NCBI GenBank assembly: GCA_025603075.1
Contig: MU626328.1
Location: forward strand, 33,522-97,521
Source of the DNA: Neoconidiobolus thromboides FSU 785
Lineage: Eukaryota; Entomophthoromycota; Entomophthoromycetes; Entomophthorales; Neoconidiobolaceae
Direction of reading: 5' to 3'
DNA: 64,000 nucleotides
The notes under the pieces are model-generated. The model made no database searches. It had not been told where the DNA came from and worked only from the letters and a program-made list of their open reading frames with translations. How positions within the stretch are numbered: position 1 is the first letter of the stretch; each line of letters starts with the position of its first letter. The translations under genes were made by a program, and so were the position numbers. Of the stretch, positions 36,506-48,579 are shown in pieces.

Positions 36506-37629
36506 ATAACTTTAATTTTAATTTTGACTTTCTCTTATAAACTTTATAGTAGTATTGATATTAGCTCTAGTGCAATTTTAATGCGGTTATAACATCAATA
36601 GTAGTATTAACATCAACACCTAATTAATCTTATACAATTTTTTGTTTATAATTTACGATTTTTTTAATAAAACTATTCACAATAAAAGAACAGTGTTATA
36701 AATTCATATCTGAACAGCGATTATTTAAATTTATCACCAAATGTTTATTAAAACAAATTAAAAATCTGAGATTTTTTCTATATGTATTAAGGTTTTTATA
36801 TCTCAATAATAGCTTATAATTTAATAATAATAATAGGGTTTTTATTAAAATTCTAATATTTGTACTTTTCAAATTCTACTTATCAATTTTATTGAATGCC
36901 TATTAATTCTGCATTCATTGTTATAAAAAAATGAATTCTAGAAATTTATTTTGAACAATTATGAGAAAAATGATTAGAATAATTTTAAATAGAAATGATC
37001 CAGATTTCTAGTTTAATTAGAAATGTTATGTTTTATATTTAACCTTTTAGCCTACTTTGAAATTTTAATATTAGGATTGAAACTTTTTATTGTTTTATTT
37101 TATTCGCATTATTTTCTGTAAATCCCAACAAAATTTGTAAGCTTATTAAATATCCGAACTATTTTTCCCGCCACCACACTTTTTTAAAAGCCAAACAACA
37201 TTAGTTTAATGATATGAATTATAAGAAATAGGTATACTTTTGATAATATTAGTATATTTCATTATTTCATTATTAACTTGCTAAAATCCTAAAATACATA
37301 AAATTTACGTAGCTAATTATAATTTTTTCATTATTACTTTACTGTAAAGACAATTTGCGTAACTAATTGTAATATAATCATTATCAAAAATACTTAGATA
37401 AAACATCAAAAACGTTCAAAACTATAAAAAAAAGGCAGCCCTAATTTATTAAAATAATGATAAAGATGCATGGATAAACTTTTTAAAAAAATGCTACAAA
37501 ATCCTACTCCTATATACTAAAACCCAAAATGTTCATAATAACCCATATCACCCTTATAAAATAATAAGCATCAAGCAAATAAAAATACCACATAAAAAAA
37601 TTTCTTATAACTTATTCTCAATCAATCAT
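36506..37629. other. Intergenic between HOOK and the GATA factor
   Basis: About 1.1 kb, AT-rich, convergent side of both genes. No gene or RNA recognised. Confidence 0.4.
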
Positions 37630-39651
37630 TTAAGGGTCCGGTGTCTTAGCCTTTTTCTTACTTGGCCCACTGCTTTTACTCGCTCCAGTCCCACGATTAC
37701 GTTTACGTATCACATCTGTTTTCATACTCAATGGTCTTTCCTTACCATGCAATTTAGAAAACAGACCACATGCGTTACATAAGGGTACACCAGAAGCTCC
37801 ACGACGCCAAAGTGAAGTTTTATCTACTCCACAGTTATTACATACTACTGCACCTCCTCCATTAGATGTGGTATTTAAACCTCTTGGTTTACCATCTGGT
37901 TTGACATTTGATACTGAAGCCGGTGCAGATGGCACAGGTGCAGATGGTTTGGAAATGTTATTGGTAACTTCTGGTACCTTAGGCTTTGATTTAATACTAT
38001 TTTGAGAAGAAGTATGTCTTGGCATGGGACGTGGGTCTTGAATAGCAGTATTAGGTTTATATTGTGGTAATTGATTTGGAAGCGATGGAGTTCTAAATAC
38101 GGATTTCTGTTCATTGATAGTATTTTCTTGAGTTGTACCTTTGTTATCTTTCATCAGTCTAGAAGAAATTTGTTGCTTATGAGAATCCTCTTGTTGAAGA
38201 ATTGTTGAATTATATTTTGCCATATCCTGGTTTGATGAACCTGCAATAAAACTAGTTTGTGGATATAACATATTATTACTGTTCGTATATTGTCCATAGG
38301 AATTGTTAACTTGTTTTGGATTCAATCGATTGATGGGAGTAGAGGATTGATTATAATGAAGTAGTGTTGTTGCATTATTCTTAGTTGATGTTGCCAATTT
38401 ATCATTGATCATTGTGGCTTCATTAATATTATTTACACTATTTAATGGAACATTATTATAACTTCGAGTATTTGATGATGGTGTATAACCAGTGGTATCT
38501 CTACTTGCTAACAGCATCGTAACCTGTTCTTCTAACTGGCGTATACGATTAGCTTGGGCAGTTTGAATATTATCTTGACCATACTGAGATGTAGTGTTGA
38601 CTGATGGATTAATAGTATTTCCATTTAAATCAAGTCTAGATCTTCTAAGTAATGGAGTGTTTAAAGTAACATAATCTTGAAAAGCAGTTTGAGTGAAGGA
38701 AGGGAAGGTAGTATTTACACTTGGATCATCAAAATTATTCCAGTTACGATTGAGGATTGAACTAAAGTTGGCAAATGTTGGATCATACCAGCTTTGATTT
38801 GAGTTCATTGTTAATTGATTCATCACATTCATATCGATATTCCTTAACATATCAGTGTTGTTCGTATTGAGCGCATCGTAGTTGTATTGAGTTGGATTAG
38901 TGTATCCATTTTGGAAATAAGACTGTGCTTGGGCTTGTAAAAAACCATCCGGCGTGACTGTTCTTGAGTCCATTAATGGGTATTCCGTACCTGGCGATAT
39001 GCCTAAATTATACGTCTGATTGACACTGGGGTACATAGGATACTGTTGTTGTACTGATACATTTTGTGTAGATTCATTACGAATAGAAGTTGACTGTAAC
39101 GGAGCTGAAATTTGATTTGCTTGATTTTCCGGCTTAACTGCTGGATGATTAGAATAATTTGTATTAAGCTGGGCCGCTTTTGATTTTGATTTTGATTTAA
39201 CTTTAGATGGATTAGTAATGGGTCTACTTAAAGGTTTAGAAACAGGCGGATGAGGCAAAATGCTAACAAATTTTGACTTATTACTTGATTCACCAACTTC
39301 TTTCTGTACACCAGGAGAAGGGGTAGAGGTAGAAGCAGCTGATGATGGTGGTTGGTTCTTTTTGGCACGAACTAGCTTGATTGCCATCCTACGCCACATT
39401 AAATTTTCAAACCTTTTAGCTTGAGGAATACTATGCTGTGCTTTAGTACATAATTTCCATAGATCTGTAGCTAAAGGATCACCCGTTACCTTACGTGTAT
39501 GATAAGCAGTCTGTACTAAAGAAGTGATTAAAGTCAAGTTATCACTTAAACTATTATTGCTAGTCGTAGTTTCTGGATTCTGCTTGGAGTTAGAATCAGA
39601 CTTGAGAGAGTCTCCCAACAATAGGGATAAGTCTGTAAAAGGCGAGGCCAT
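37630..39651 (-). CDS. GATA-type zinc-finger transcription factor, AreA-like
   Basis: Single-exon gene of 673 residues. The only zinc finger is close to the C-terminus: CNNC at 604-607 and CNAC at 625-628, a CX2C-X17-CX2C GATA finger followed by a basic tail ([11 protein letters not shown], then SKKKAKTP). Near residues 65-90 the sequence [20 protein letters not shown], followed by LMWRRM, matches the N-terminal domain of fungal nitrogen regulators of the AreA/Nit2/Gln3 type. The middle is Asn/Ser/Gln-rich and probably disordered. The combination points to a nitrogen catabolite regulator that binds GATA sites. I give no symbol because paralogues share this layout. The upstream region is gene-free for about 2.2 kb. 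Confidence 0.85.
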   Translation of the reverse strand: MASPFTDLSLLLGDSLKSDSNSKQNPETTTSNNSLSDNLTLITSLVQTAYHTRKVTGDPLATDLWKLCTKAQHSIPQAKRFENLMWRRMAIKLVRAKKNQPPSSAASTSTPSPGVQKEVGESSNKSKFVSILPHPPVSKPLSRPITNPSKVKSKSKSKAAQLNTNYSNHPAVKPENQANQISAPLQSTSIRNESTQNVSVQQQYPMYPSVNQTYNLGISPGTEYPLMDSRTVTPDGFLQAQAQSYFQNGYTNPTQYNYDALNTNNTDMLRNIDMNVMNQLTMNSNQSWYDPTFANFSSILNRNWNNFDDPSVNTTFPSFTQTAFQDYVTLNTPLLRRSRLDLNGNTINPSVNTTSQYGQDNIQTAQANRIRQLEEQVTMLLASRDTTGYTPSSNTRSYNNVPLNSVNNINEATMINDKLATSTKNNATTLLHYNQSSTPINRLNPKQVNNSYGQYTNSNNMLYPQTSFIAGSSNQDMAKYNSTILQQEDSHKQQISSRLMKDNKGTTQENTINEQKSVFRTPSLPNQLPQYKPNTAIQDPRPMPRHTSSQNSIKSKPKVPEVTNNISKPSAPVPSAPASVSNVKPDGKPRGLNTTSNGGGAVVCNNCGVDKTSLWRRGASGVPLCNACGLFSKLHGKERPLSMKTDVIRKRNRGTGASKSSGPSKKKAKTPDP

Positions 39652-41861
39652 TTATGATAAATAAACACTTAAATAAGTTTTAAGAGAAGGAATAAATTAT
39701 ATCAAAGTATATCCTGTTATTATAGTTAATGCAAAACTATAGATGAGTATAGTTGAAGATTATTTAGCTAAAATACAAAATGTAAATAAAGAGAGTTCAA
39801 ATAGTAAAATGGAATCAAAAACAGGTATCGTTTATTTACTAAGACTGACTTTAGAAATAATGCTTGTCTTTTTATTATAAGATGAAATGAAATAAATAAA
39901 ACTACCTTGAATAAATAACAAAGATAGGATATAAAAAAAGTTTACAATTACTACAAGAATAATTTTTATTCCATACCCCTTCAAGAATCAGATGTCAAGT
40001 CAATCCTTTGATAAAATAATAGCCAATCAAAATAAATTTAGTTATGGTTTAACCAATCCTTTTTATTTCCAGTTAAAGTTTGAATCAATAGGTTATGAGC
40101 TATATTTTACTGATAAGCCTATTACATAGAAGGATAGAGCCCTTACTGTTTGCTTGATTTAATAAGCTTTATTCTTTAATAAATTTAAACTTGGCATTAA
40201 ATCTGGAAAAGATGTAGGAAAATTTGAAATATATTCTAATAACATAATCATTCTATATTTTATGTTTAGATATTTTGATAGTACAATATCAACTTATTAT
40301 TACCACACCACATAATGAAGAAGAGATAAGGTTCGAATAAAATCATATAGCAATTTTTGCTTATTAAGGATCAAACGCAATATTACCCATTATAGGTATT
40401 TTGTACAATTTTGGGGTTTAAAAGTTATCAGATGATTATATTTAATGACCGGAAATCAAGTACTTTGAGCATCATTTGAGAATGTTATGGCTTTGGATTA
40501 GCATATTACTATAAGTGACCTATTATAACATCCAGCGTTGTTATATTAGAAAGTATTGTGATCTATTTTATTGTTTTAAAAAAGAATGAGAGTTTGATGG
40601 TATCTTTTTTAATTTTTTGTATAAGGCTAATTAATTTACAAATTTAAAATCCCGAGTTTTTATCGCTCTTTTATTAAAATAAAATACTACTTTATTAAAA
40701 ATCATCTATAAATCACTATTCTATAAACTATTGTTTATCGCCTATAAGAAGAGCTCAATTAATGTAAAGCCAATGTAATTTCTATAAATAAAAAACCATC
40801 CATCTATTTTTAAAACTCATCTTATCCCTTAATCAATAAAGAGAATAAAAAAATGTTTTTTATTTTAAATTTAAAATCGAGAGCTCAAGTTCGCAAATGA
40901 GAAGACCATGTGGAAATACATTTATCCTTGCGTAATTTATGGAAATATTGAACTTTATAGTTGTTTTTTATTGTGGTAGCTAGGCTTCTAACAGTAAATT
41001 CATAACAAAATTAAAATTAGTCTACTTAGTGAAATAAATAGTTTTCCAATTCTATATTAAATAAGAATATGAGCTATATGACTTCACAGATTGACTATTC
41101 AAATCCTGATCTATTTTCATGTAACTGTTTAACATGTAAAATGATACGGTTCTCTAAACATTTAAAATAAAATAATTCTATTCTAAATAAACAAAACAAC
41201 TCCTATTTAGAATCATTTCAACCCAACATTGAATGCTTTAAATTAAAAAGTAAAGAGTTTGCTATGAATATTTCATATCCGCTTTAAACATATAAACTAT
41301 TACTTTATATCATTAAAAGTTTAATATCAACTGTTTGAAATCAAGTGCTTTTCTTCCTCTATTGATTGTTTTAGCTTTAATCATAAAGACTCCAGAAGCC
41401 CCATTAAATGATCTAATTCTAATTTAAAATGTTTTTTAATTTAAACATTCTTATCAAAAGGGCCCAAGAACTTAAAAAAATTCATATTATTTTATTTTAA
41501 AGTTCATATATTAAGTCTTTATAGTACTACTCGTATATTGAAAATAAAATGTTCTGTAGATATACTATATGATGTAACTGTATCTTAAATAGTTACCTAA
41601 CATTATAATTATATTATATTAGTATAAATGTAAATAAAATGATTTTATAAAATTCTACTAAGATTGAAATAGTTAATAGCACTAACAAACTCTCAATAAG
41701 CTTATATTTTCTTTTATTAATATTAAAGCAACTAATTCACATTATAACCATTAATTAAATGATGTTTCATTATTATACATATACTTTTGATTTTACTTAA
41801 AGAGATACTCTAAATAATTTAACTAATAAACATACTCCTTTCATAGTCCCAAGCTTACAAC
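39652..41861. other. Long intergenic region with a possible gene relic
   Basis: Upstream of the GATA gene. At 39992 an ATG opens a coding-like stretch (MSSQSFDKIIANQNKF, then YGLTNPFYFQLKFESIG) that meets a stop after about 45 codons, with further coding-like text (GKDVGKFEIYSNN) near 40210 after more stops. I do not recognise the family. The rest is AT-rich. Confidence 0.35.
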
Positions 41862-42634
41862 TTATTCAATAGGTTTATACGAGGGGCTTCTCTTCAAATC
41901 CTGTTTTTTCATCTCACTATTAAAATGATTTATAGTTTCCTTTTTATAACAATAGTATCCTACTCCAATTGTTAACACAACTTCAAGAACATAGGGTACA
42001 AAGATACATACATGACCATATGGATTTGATGGCAACTTCAAGTTTCCAGTAATAAAACGGAAGCTACCTTCTAGCAAAAAGCTAATGCCTTTAGCTACCA
42101 AAAAAGCTCCAATGGCTGAATAGGCGATAGCTTCCACTGGGGCACCTCCTCGTTTGATTTGGATAGCAAACAAAATACTAATAAAACTGCCAATGATAAA
42201 GTCCACAATGATACCATTTATAAATTGGCCAATAAGAAACCAAGTCATAAAACCAGCTGTTATAGCAAGACAGACACGACCTATTGGCTTGTAATAAATT
42301 GTGGCTATAATAGCAAGTAGGCCTAATATAATTGCACTCATAATTAACATGTAAAGGTGTAGATTATTCGTCCCTTTATACATGATATTGGGCTCGATTA
42401 AAAATCCTAAGGATAAAACTCCCTGGCCTATCACTATAAAAGAACACATTCGTGGAACAATTGCTTTTAAGCGTAAGTTAAATAGTAATAGCATTAGTCC
42501 AGCGATAAATAGTATGATACCAACAGCTATTTCTAAACTACATAAAATAACTAAATATAATAGAATTGGATTAGTATGTGTATAGTAGTTTTATCGTTGT
42601 AAATATTACCCTCATTGTTCCTTAATCCAGCCAT
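41862..42634 (-). CDS. Multi-pass membrane protein, possibly TMEM198/DUF4203-like
   Basis: Two exons, 42610-42634 and 41862-42550, with a 59-nt intron in phase 1, give 237 residues starting MAGLRNNE. I count about seven hydrophobic segments, with small-residue motifs (AIAYSAIGAFLVAKGISFLL) typical of tightly packed helices. The tail after the last segment is hydrophilic and basic (MKKQDLKRSPSYKPIE), so it probably faces the cytosol. The pattern recalls the TMEM198 (DUF4203) family, but I cannot confirm this without a profile search. No catalytic residues can be named. Confidence 0.6.
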
Positions 42635-43526
42635 TGGGAGTTGATGTTATTTAAAAAAAATAAAAAATAAAAGATAAAAATTATAAAAATTATAATAATT
42701 AAGTTTAATTTTTTAATTTCTTTTTGGAAGTTTAAAGTAGCTTTCGAGTGAGCGAATTAAACAGACGGAAACTTTAATTCCGAGCCAGTTAGAATTTGAT
42801 TATTCTACTTTTAGTTTGGTTATTAAAATTTGTACTAATAAAATAAACAGTTTTAAAATAGATAAGTTTTTGACTGAATTAGGTGACATTAGTTCATCTC
42901 CAATCTATTGCAATTTGTTATAAGAAGATTTTCGTCATTTATGACTCTATAAAATAATGACAATAAATTAATAAAGTATAAACTTTACATATTGTTAGTT
43001 GTAGTTTTGTTTAGTTCTTTTTTATTTATACGAAATACATGAAATTTGAAAAGCTTCTTTGTGATAGGTTTATAAGAATACAAGTTATTTATAAGCCTAA
43101 TTGACCCTTGTATGAAGTATTAGTGAACAAGAAAAGAACAATTGATGGAAACTCAAATCATAAACTCTGGTTAAAAATTCCTTAGAAATTCTAACCACTT
43201 AATATTGATAAACAGTTAAGGCTTTGTAGTAGTAATTAACCAAATCTCGATACATTTCAGTTTTCAGTTAACTTCTTCCAACATCAGAAAAGTTAAAAAC
43301 TTTAAAAGTGGCTAAGGCTTTTTTATAGTAAATTACGATTGTTTGTGAATCTAACAGATTAATCTTTTCAAATTTGGGCAAAAATTCAATCAACAAAATT
43401 CCTGGGCAAAAATAAAAACTGCTTACATCACTAAAAAAGGATAGTCAACAACATTGAAACAAGTAAAATATCAAAATAAAATAAAATAAAATAAAAATAT
43501 GGGGATAATTCTTTTGTGTTTTAATT
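42635..43526. other. Intergenic with a pentanucleotide repeat
   Basis: Divergent upstream region of the membrane protein and the glutathione peroxidase. An (AAAAT)n tract lies at about 43473-43497, 30 bp before the peroxidase ATG, followed by ATATGGGGATA, which resembles a MITE end but has no partner. Confidence 0.45.
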
Positions 43527-44359
43527 ATGACTGAAAAGAAAGAAGAGGAAATCAAACAAGTTCCAAAAGAAGGAGGCAAAGGCAGCTTACTATGGATAGT
43601 ATTAAGTATGATTATCCTGCTGATAGCTTATTTTTACTATGATCAATCAAAGGGTAATGACGATATTCAAAGACCAGACCTTTATAAGTTTAGAATACCA
43701 GATATCGAAAATAATATAATAGATTTTAAGCAATATAAGGATAAAGTAAACAAATTTCTAACAATGATAAACATTAACTAATAATAATCTAGGCCTTACT
43801 AATTGTGAACGTAGCTTCTGACTGTGGATTTACAAACCAATATCAAGGGTTACAAACTTTATTTGAAAAATACGAAAAGGATGGTTTAGTGGTTCTAGCT
43901 TTTCCTTCTGACCAGTTCAATCAGGAGAGAGAGACTCAGGAAGGTAACTAGTGTTTATATAAATGTAGTTTAGATTAACCTTTATTTATAGAAATTTTGG
44001 ATTTTGTCAAAACAACTTACAAAGTTACTTTTCCAATAATGACTAAGGTGTAAGTTTCATTAAATTAGAAATGATTATTTAAGGTTTGACAATAAATTCT
44101 AGTGCTGTAAATGGAGATGAGGCACATCCGCTTTTTAAGTACTTGACTGAAAAAAAGAGCGGTATCATGGGAGTGAAAAAGATCAAATGGAACTTTGAAG
44201 TAAATAATTAAAATAAAATAAAAAATTAATTTATTAATAATCGTATAGAAATTCCTAATAGATCGAGAAGGTGAAATAATTGCGCGTTATTCATCAATTA
44301 CAACACCCAAAAAAATAGAATCCGATATCATAAGCGTATTAGGTGTTTCTAAAATTTAA
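43527..44359 (+). CDS. Glutathione peroxidase-like protein with N-terminal membrane anchor, single cysteine
   Basis: Five exons, 43527-43745, 43793-43943, 43992-44049, 44103-44199 and 44249-44359, give 211 residues in phase. Residues about 20-39 ([19 protein letters not shown]) form a membrane anchor, followed by the thioredoxin-fold GPx domain. The peroxidatic Cys is C84 in VNVASDCGF. Gln114 (FPSDQF) and Trp172-Asn173 (KWNFE) complete the catalytic tetrad. The Cys usual in FPCNQF is Ser112, and the resolving-Cys position of yeast-type GPx (QFCQLNYGV) reads [10 protein letters not shown]84 is the only cysteine in the whole protein. Thioredoxin-type recycling through an internal disulfide is therefore impossible; another reductant or a sensor role is inferred. 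The last 21 coding bases overlap the 3' end of the opposite-strand aldo-keto reductase. Confidence 0.88.
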
Positions 44360-45665
44360 TTCTAATGCTGGTTTGTTCTTTAATATATTATCAATATCAT
44401 TCAATATTTCTGGACTCAGCTTGTTAAGTATCGATAAACACTTTACATTTTCAATTATCTGTTCTTTGCATGTAGCGCCCGTTAATACTGTGCCCACTTG
44501 GCTATTATGTAAACACCATGCTAATGCTAATTGACTGTTTGTACAATGTAACTTTTTTGATATACGCTAAATAAATTAAATTAAAACTATTTTGACATAT
44601 TTTCGAAAAATTATTACCTCTAACTCCCTAACCTTTAGTAACTTAAGTCTACCTTCATCGGTATCCAACCAATCTCTCATCCTCTTAGTTACCAAGTTAT
44701 TCTTTAAATTTAGCCTTGAGTTCTCTGGCACATATTCGTTATATTTTCCAGTTAATATCCCACTACCTAATGGGGACCATACCATTAATCCCAGTTTAAA
44801 CTTCTCATATAACCCATTATATTCCTTTTCTACCCTTTCTCGGTGAAACATATTATATTGGGGTTGTTCAGTGATAGGTGCGATCAAGTTTAGGGTTTTA
44901 CTTATCATTACCGCTTCTTGAATTTGACTGACATTCCATTCGCTGGTGCCTTAAATCGTTTGTTAATTCTATATAATTACTAGCTATTTATCAAATTACC
45001 CCAATACATTGCCTTTCCTTGGTTAATCAAGTGCGTAAAAGCCCTTACTGTTTCTTCCATTGGAGTATCTGGATCTGGTCGATGAGCTAAAACAATGTCT
45101 ACGTAATCAAGTTGTAATCTTTCTAAAGAGGCTTCTAAACCTTCTAAGATATGTTTTCGAGATAATCCGCGTTCATTGGGGCCTTTGAAGTTAATTTAAT
45201 ATGATTTAAGACCAAAGTAATGTTATAAACTTACCCCTTCCGCCCCAAAAAAGCTTAGTACTAATTGTGAATTCGGATCTTCGCCAACATAGTTTTTGGA
45301 TAATATTCCCAATCTCGATCTCGCTTTGGCCGTCTGACATTTGTTAAATAAATATAGTTTTTTTTATTGAAAAGCATCTTACTTGCATATACTTCAGCAG
45401 TATCAAAATGAGTTATCCCTAACTCAAAGGCTGTTTTCATACATTCTAGAGTTATTTCTAATAACGATAATAGTGACATTAATAAAATAACATTCAAACG
45501 GTCAGAGTTTCTTACCACTATCTACTTGATCTCCATAAGTTAGCCTTAACAAAATTGATATAATTAATAATTGGAGTATTTTAATATATAAACTACAAGT
45601 TACCAACTCCCAAGTGATAGCACCGATACTTTTAAACCCGAGTTACCAAGATATCTGTACTCCAT
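44339..45665 (-). CDS. Aldo-keto reductase, Kv-beta-like (AKR6) branch
   Basis: NADPH-dependent aldo-keto reductase. Seven minus-strand exons, 45604-45665, 45516-45544, 45383-45457, 45235-45333, 45000-45182, 44618-44949 and 44339-44566, give 335 residues with all phases in agreement. The start [19 protein letters not shown] and LTYGDQVD are typical of voltage-gated potassium channel beta subunits and their microbial relatives. FDTAEVYA holds the catalytic Asp and Tyr, [10 protein letters not shown] the Lys. [20 protein letters not shown] and [16 protein letters not shown] are branch signatures. In fungi such proteins act as soluble reductases; a channel partner cannot be inferred. The stop codon lies inside the last exon of the peroxidase gene. 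Confidence 0.9.
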
Positions 45666-46047
45666 AATTCTTTTTACTTTGGATAAAAATGAACTGATTA
45701 TAATATGTTGAGAGTAATTTATAGTGTTTTAAGATGAAACATAAATCCGAAAAAATAGTAACAGCTTTTTGTAACCGTTATATTATAAAACAAAGTATTA
45801 AATTTATTGTTTCATTTCATTTTATTTTGGTTGTTTTACGAATAATATTTTCTAATTGTCTAAAAAAACTTGTTTTTTAATCTTATCAAAAGCTTATTTA
45901 ATTATGCAGAAACTCAAAATTTGATCCTATCAAAAAAGAAAGGGTTCTTTCTTAAGTTTAATTTTAAAAAAAGCACTACAAAAATTTTAACATACTAAAA
46001 TAAAAACACCAGCTAACCTAAACTTTTAATTATTTTTATTAATATTA
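45666..46047. other. Intergenic, upstream of the aldo-keto reductase
   Basis: AT-rich 380-bp spacer to the PDX1 stop. No feature seen. Confidence 0.4.
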
Positions 46048-47823
46048 TTATAAAAGACTACTCTTTTGACTTAAGTAGTACTCAAGTTTCTTTAAAAACT
46101 TAGCTGCTATATCCTGTGTGACTACTCTTTGGTCGGATGCTAAGGTAATATTAAGAACTTTTCTGGTTTTTAATCCTGAATTTTCACTACTAGTTTTGAT
46201 TTTTATATCATCTATAAGTTGATCTAAAATATCTCTCTTTACATTTGGCGTAGCTGTAGCTTGAGGCTTAATTTCATTTACTTTCTTAGGGGTAGGATGG
46301 ATCAAATCATCTAATACTAAGTTTGAATTGGTGATTTCTTCACCATACACAACAACCTCCTTGAGATTGATAGTTAAATTGGCAGCTGGTGGAGGAGTGA
46401 CAAGTCCACTAAAGTTGTTAACCCCAAATACTCCAAGGTTAGATATGCTGTTAAAAATATAAATATTTTACCAAAATAAATGAGATAATTTTTTTACCCA
46501 AAACTGGCACCTTGATTTTCGTTTGCTTTTTTATTGGATACCTAATAAATTTAATTTAAACTACTATAATTAATTTTCTATTGATACTTACCTTCAATTC
46601 TTTACTAATAGCCTCTAATTCTTTTTTATTAGCATCACTCACAACAGAGGCGATCAAACCATTAGGAGTAGATGTGGCAACTGCGATATCAATACTTTTT
46701 AAATACTCGACATTATCTTTAGCGCTATCATTAAATCGCACATTGATTTGGGGGGTATCAATTAAAGCTAAAGAGGCAGCCTTTACGATCACATCATTTA
46801 AGGATACTTTGATGCCTTTTGATTTTAACAAAGATTGTCTTAAACTTTCAATTTGTTCTATTTCAACCTGTTTTCTGGTATAATTGTGTGGCACTTGGTT
46901 TCCTGTTGAACCTTGCTGATTTGCTTGTAACTTTAAATTTTTGCTTGAGTTATCAAATTAATAATTGAAGTAGATATTTTACCTTAATAGGTCTCGATTC
47001 AACTTGTTCTACTTTCCTCTTTGGAATATTGTTTTTATTTATATAATTCAATACGTCGCCTTTAGATAGCCTGCCTTTAGGTCCAGTAGCAGTTATAACC
47101 TTAATGTCATCAATTTGATAGTTAGAAATGAGGTGACCAACAGCTGGGGAAAGATGGGTTGATTTTTGAGTAGTGTCTAATTGGGATAAATATATTTTTA
47201 TTTGATTCTTTTTGAAATTTACCTTGTTTCATGGTAACATCCGCTTTAGTTTCTATCTTTTTCTCAACTTTATTTTCTTTAACAGGTTCTTTTGCTTTTG
47301 CTTCTTCTTTGGGTGCCTCAATATTACTAATATCGTCTCCTTCTTCTGCGATAATAGCAATAGCTTGTCCAACTGGCACCTTTTCTCCATTAGCCTGAAC
47401 CTAATATTATTTAATAACTTAATAATTTAAACTTAACAAAATCACTATAAATCTTACCAAAATTTTAGCTAATATACCGTCTTCTGGGGCTTCAACTTCG
47501 ATTTGGGCTTTATCTGTTTCAATCTCTAGTAATACATCTCCAGCTGAGAAACTTGTGCCTGAAAGTAAGTATTAAATTGATATTTAATTAATGTGTCTTA
47601 ATCTACCTTCTTTTATGTTCCATCTTGAAACGGAACCTTCAGTCATAGTGGGTGACATTGATGGCATATTAAAGTTTGATATTGCTTTTAAGTAGCCATT
47701 GGAATGGAATGCTGTTGTTGCAAGTAAATCTTGAGTTGAGCAAAAATAATGGTATATTTAATTACCTCTTTTTAAAATAGCATTGTTTGATTTTATGATA
47801 CGATTTAAATGAAATGGTTTCAT
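46048..47823 (-). CDS. PDX1: Pyruvate dehydrogenase protein X (E3-binding protein)
   Basis: Non-catalytic lipoyl protein that tethers E3 in the mitochondrial pyruvate dehydrogenase complex. Eight minus-strand exons, 47766-47823, 47607-47729, 47458-47558, 47223-47400, 46983-47176, 46592-46930, 46498-46541 and 46048-46447, give 478 residues. A presequence is followed by a lipoyl domain ([20 protein letters not shown]; lipoyl Lys in [12 protein letters not shown]), an Ala/Glu/Lys linker, the subunit-binding domain ([26 protein letters not shown]), and an acetyltransferase-like core ([12 protein letters not shown]). The catalytic HRxxDG motif of true E2 is replaced by [18 protein letters not shown], as in fungal protein X. 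That is why I call PDX1 and not LAT1. Confidence 0.88.
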
Positions 47824-48579
47824 TTTCTACTTATAAAAACTAAATTAAAATTAATTTTTTATTGAATTTTTTTTATTGAATTTACCCTTTTTTTTCTCGT
47901 GTTATCTTTTAAGATATTGGGGATGACTTTATTTAATTGATTTTATCTCGAAAACTTCGCCCACCAATCAAACACTCAGACACTATCTCACGCTAATTTT
48001 GTCCTTTGATTGGCTCTACAATTTTTATAATTTTCAGCTTGATTACAATGGAATATTAGATAAAACAAATTGTCTGTAGTAAAAATGTAATATTACCATT
48101 AAATTATAATATCATTCAAATCAATTTACTATTTAAATCAAGTTTAATGTTCTTATGTTCTTATTTAAACTGTTCATAAATATTTAAAAATAGTATAGGC
48201 TATCATAGTAACTGACTAATGTTTAAGCTAATTATACATTAAAAACAATAAAATTATTAAAATAATATAAACAAATATATACACAATATATAATAATCTC
48301 AAAGCCATAAAATTTAAAAATTACCAATTTTTTATTAAGTGTAAAATGAACAATTTAAAAAAATAAATTAAGAATCTTTTCTTTAAGACTGACTGAATAA
48401 ATTTCAATTTTAAAGATTAAACCCACACATTAAAAAAAGAGACAAAGTAAATATCTTCTCTTTAAAAAAATTATAAATCACTACTTAACTTGAAGATTAC
48501 TTTAACAATATAAAAATCATAGATTAAATTAAGTATATATCGTATTACATATATAAACATTTCAGCTACCAAATTTGGC
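47824..48579. other. Intergenic, upstream of PDX1
   Basis: AT-rich. A more GC-balanced patch at 47950-48010 (GCCCACCAATCA; CTTTGATTGGCTC) contains two CCAAT-type words in opposite orientation, at about 47961-47969 and 48013-48019, and could be a CCAAT-binding-complex target for PDX1. This is inference from motif only. Confidence 0.35.

Noticed and set aside
43495-43526. A further MITE copy starting ATATGGGGATA before the peroxidase gene
   Set aside because: Only the first few bases match; no core and no right end follow.
46048-47823. Calling the gene LAT1 (catalytic E2)
   Set aside because: The HRxxDG catalytic motif is absent, which fits protein X instead.
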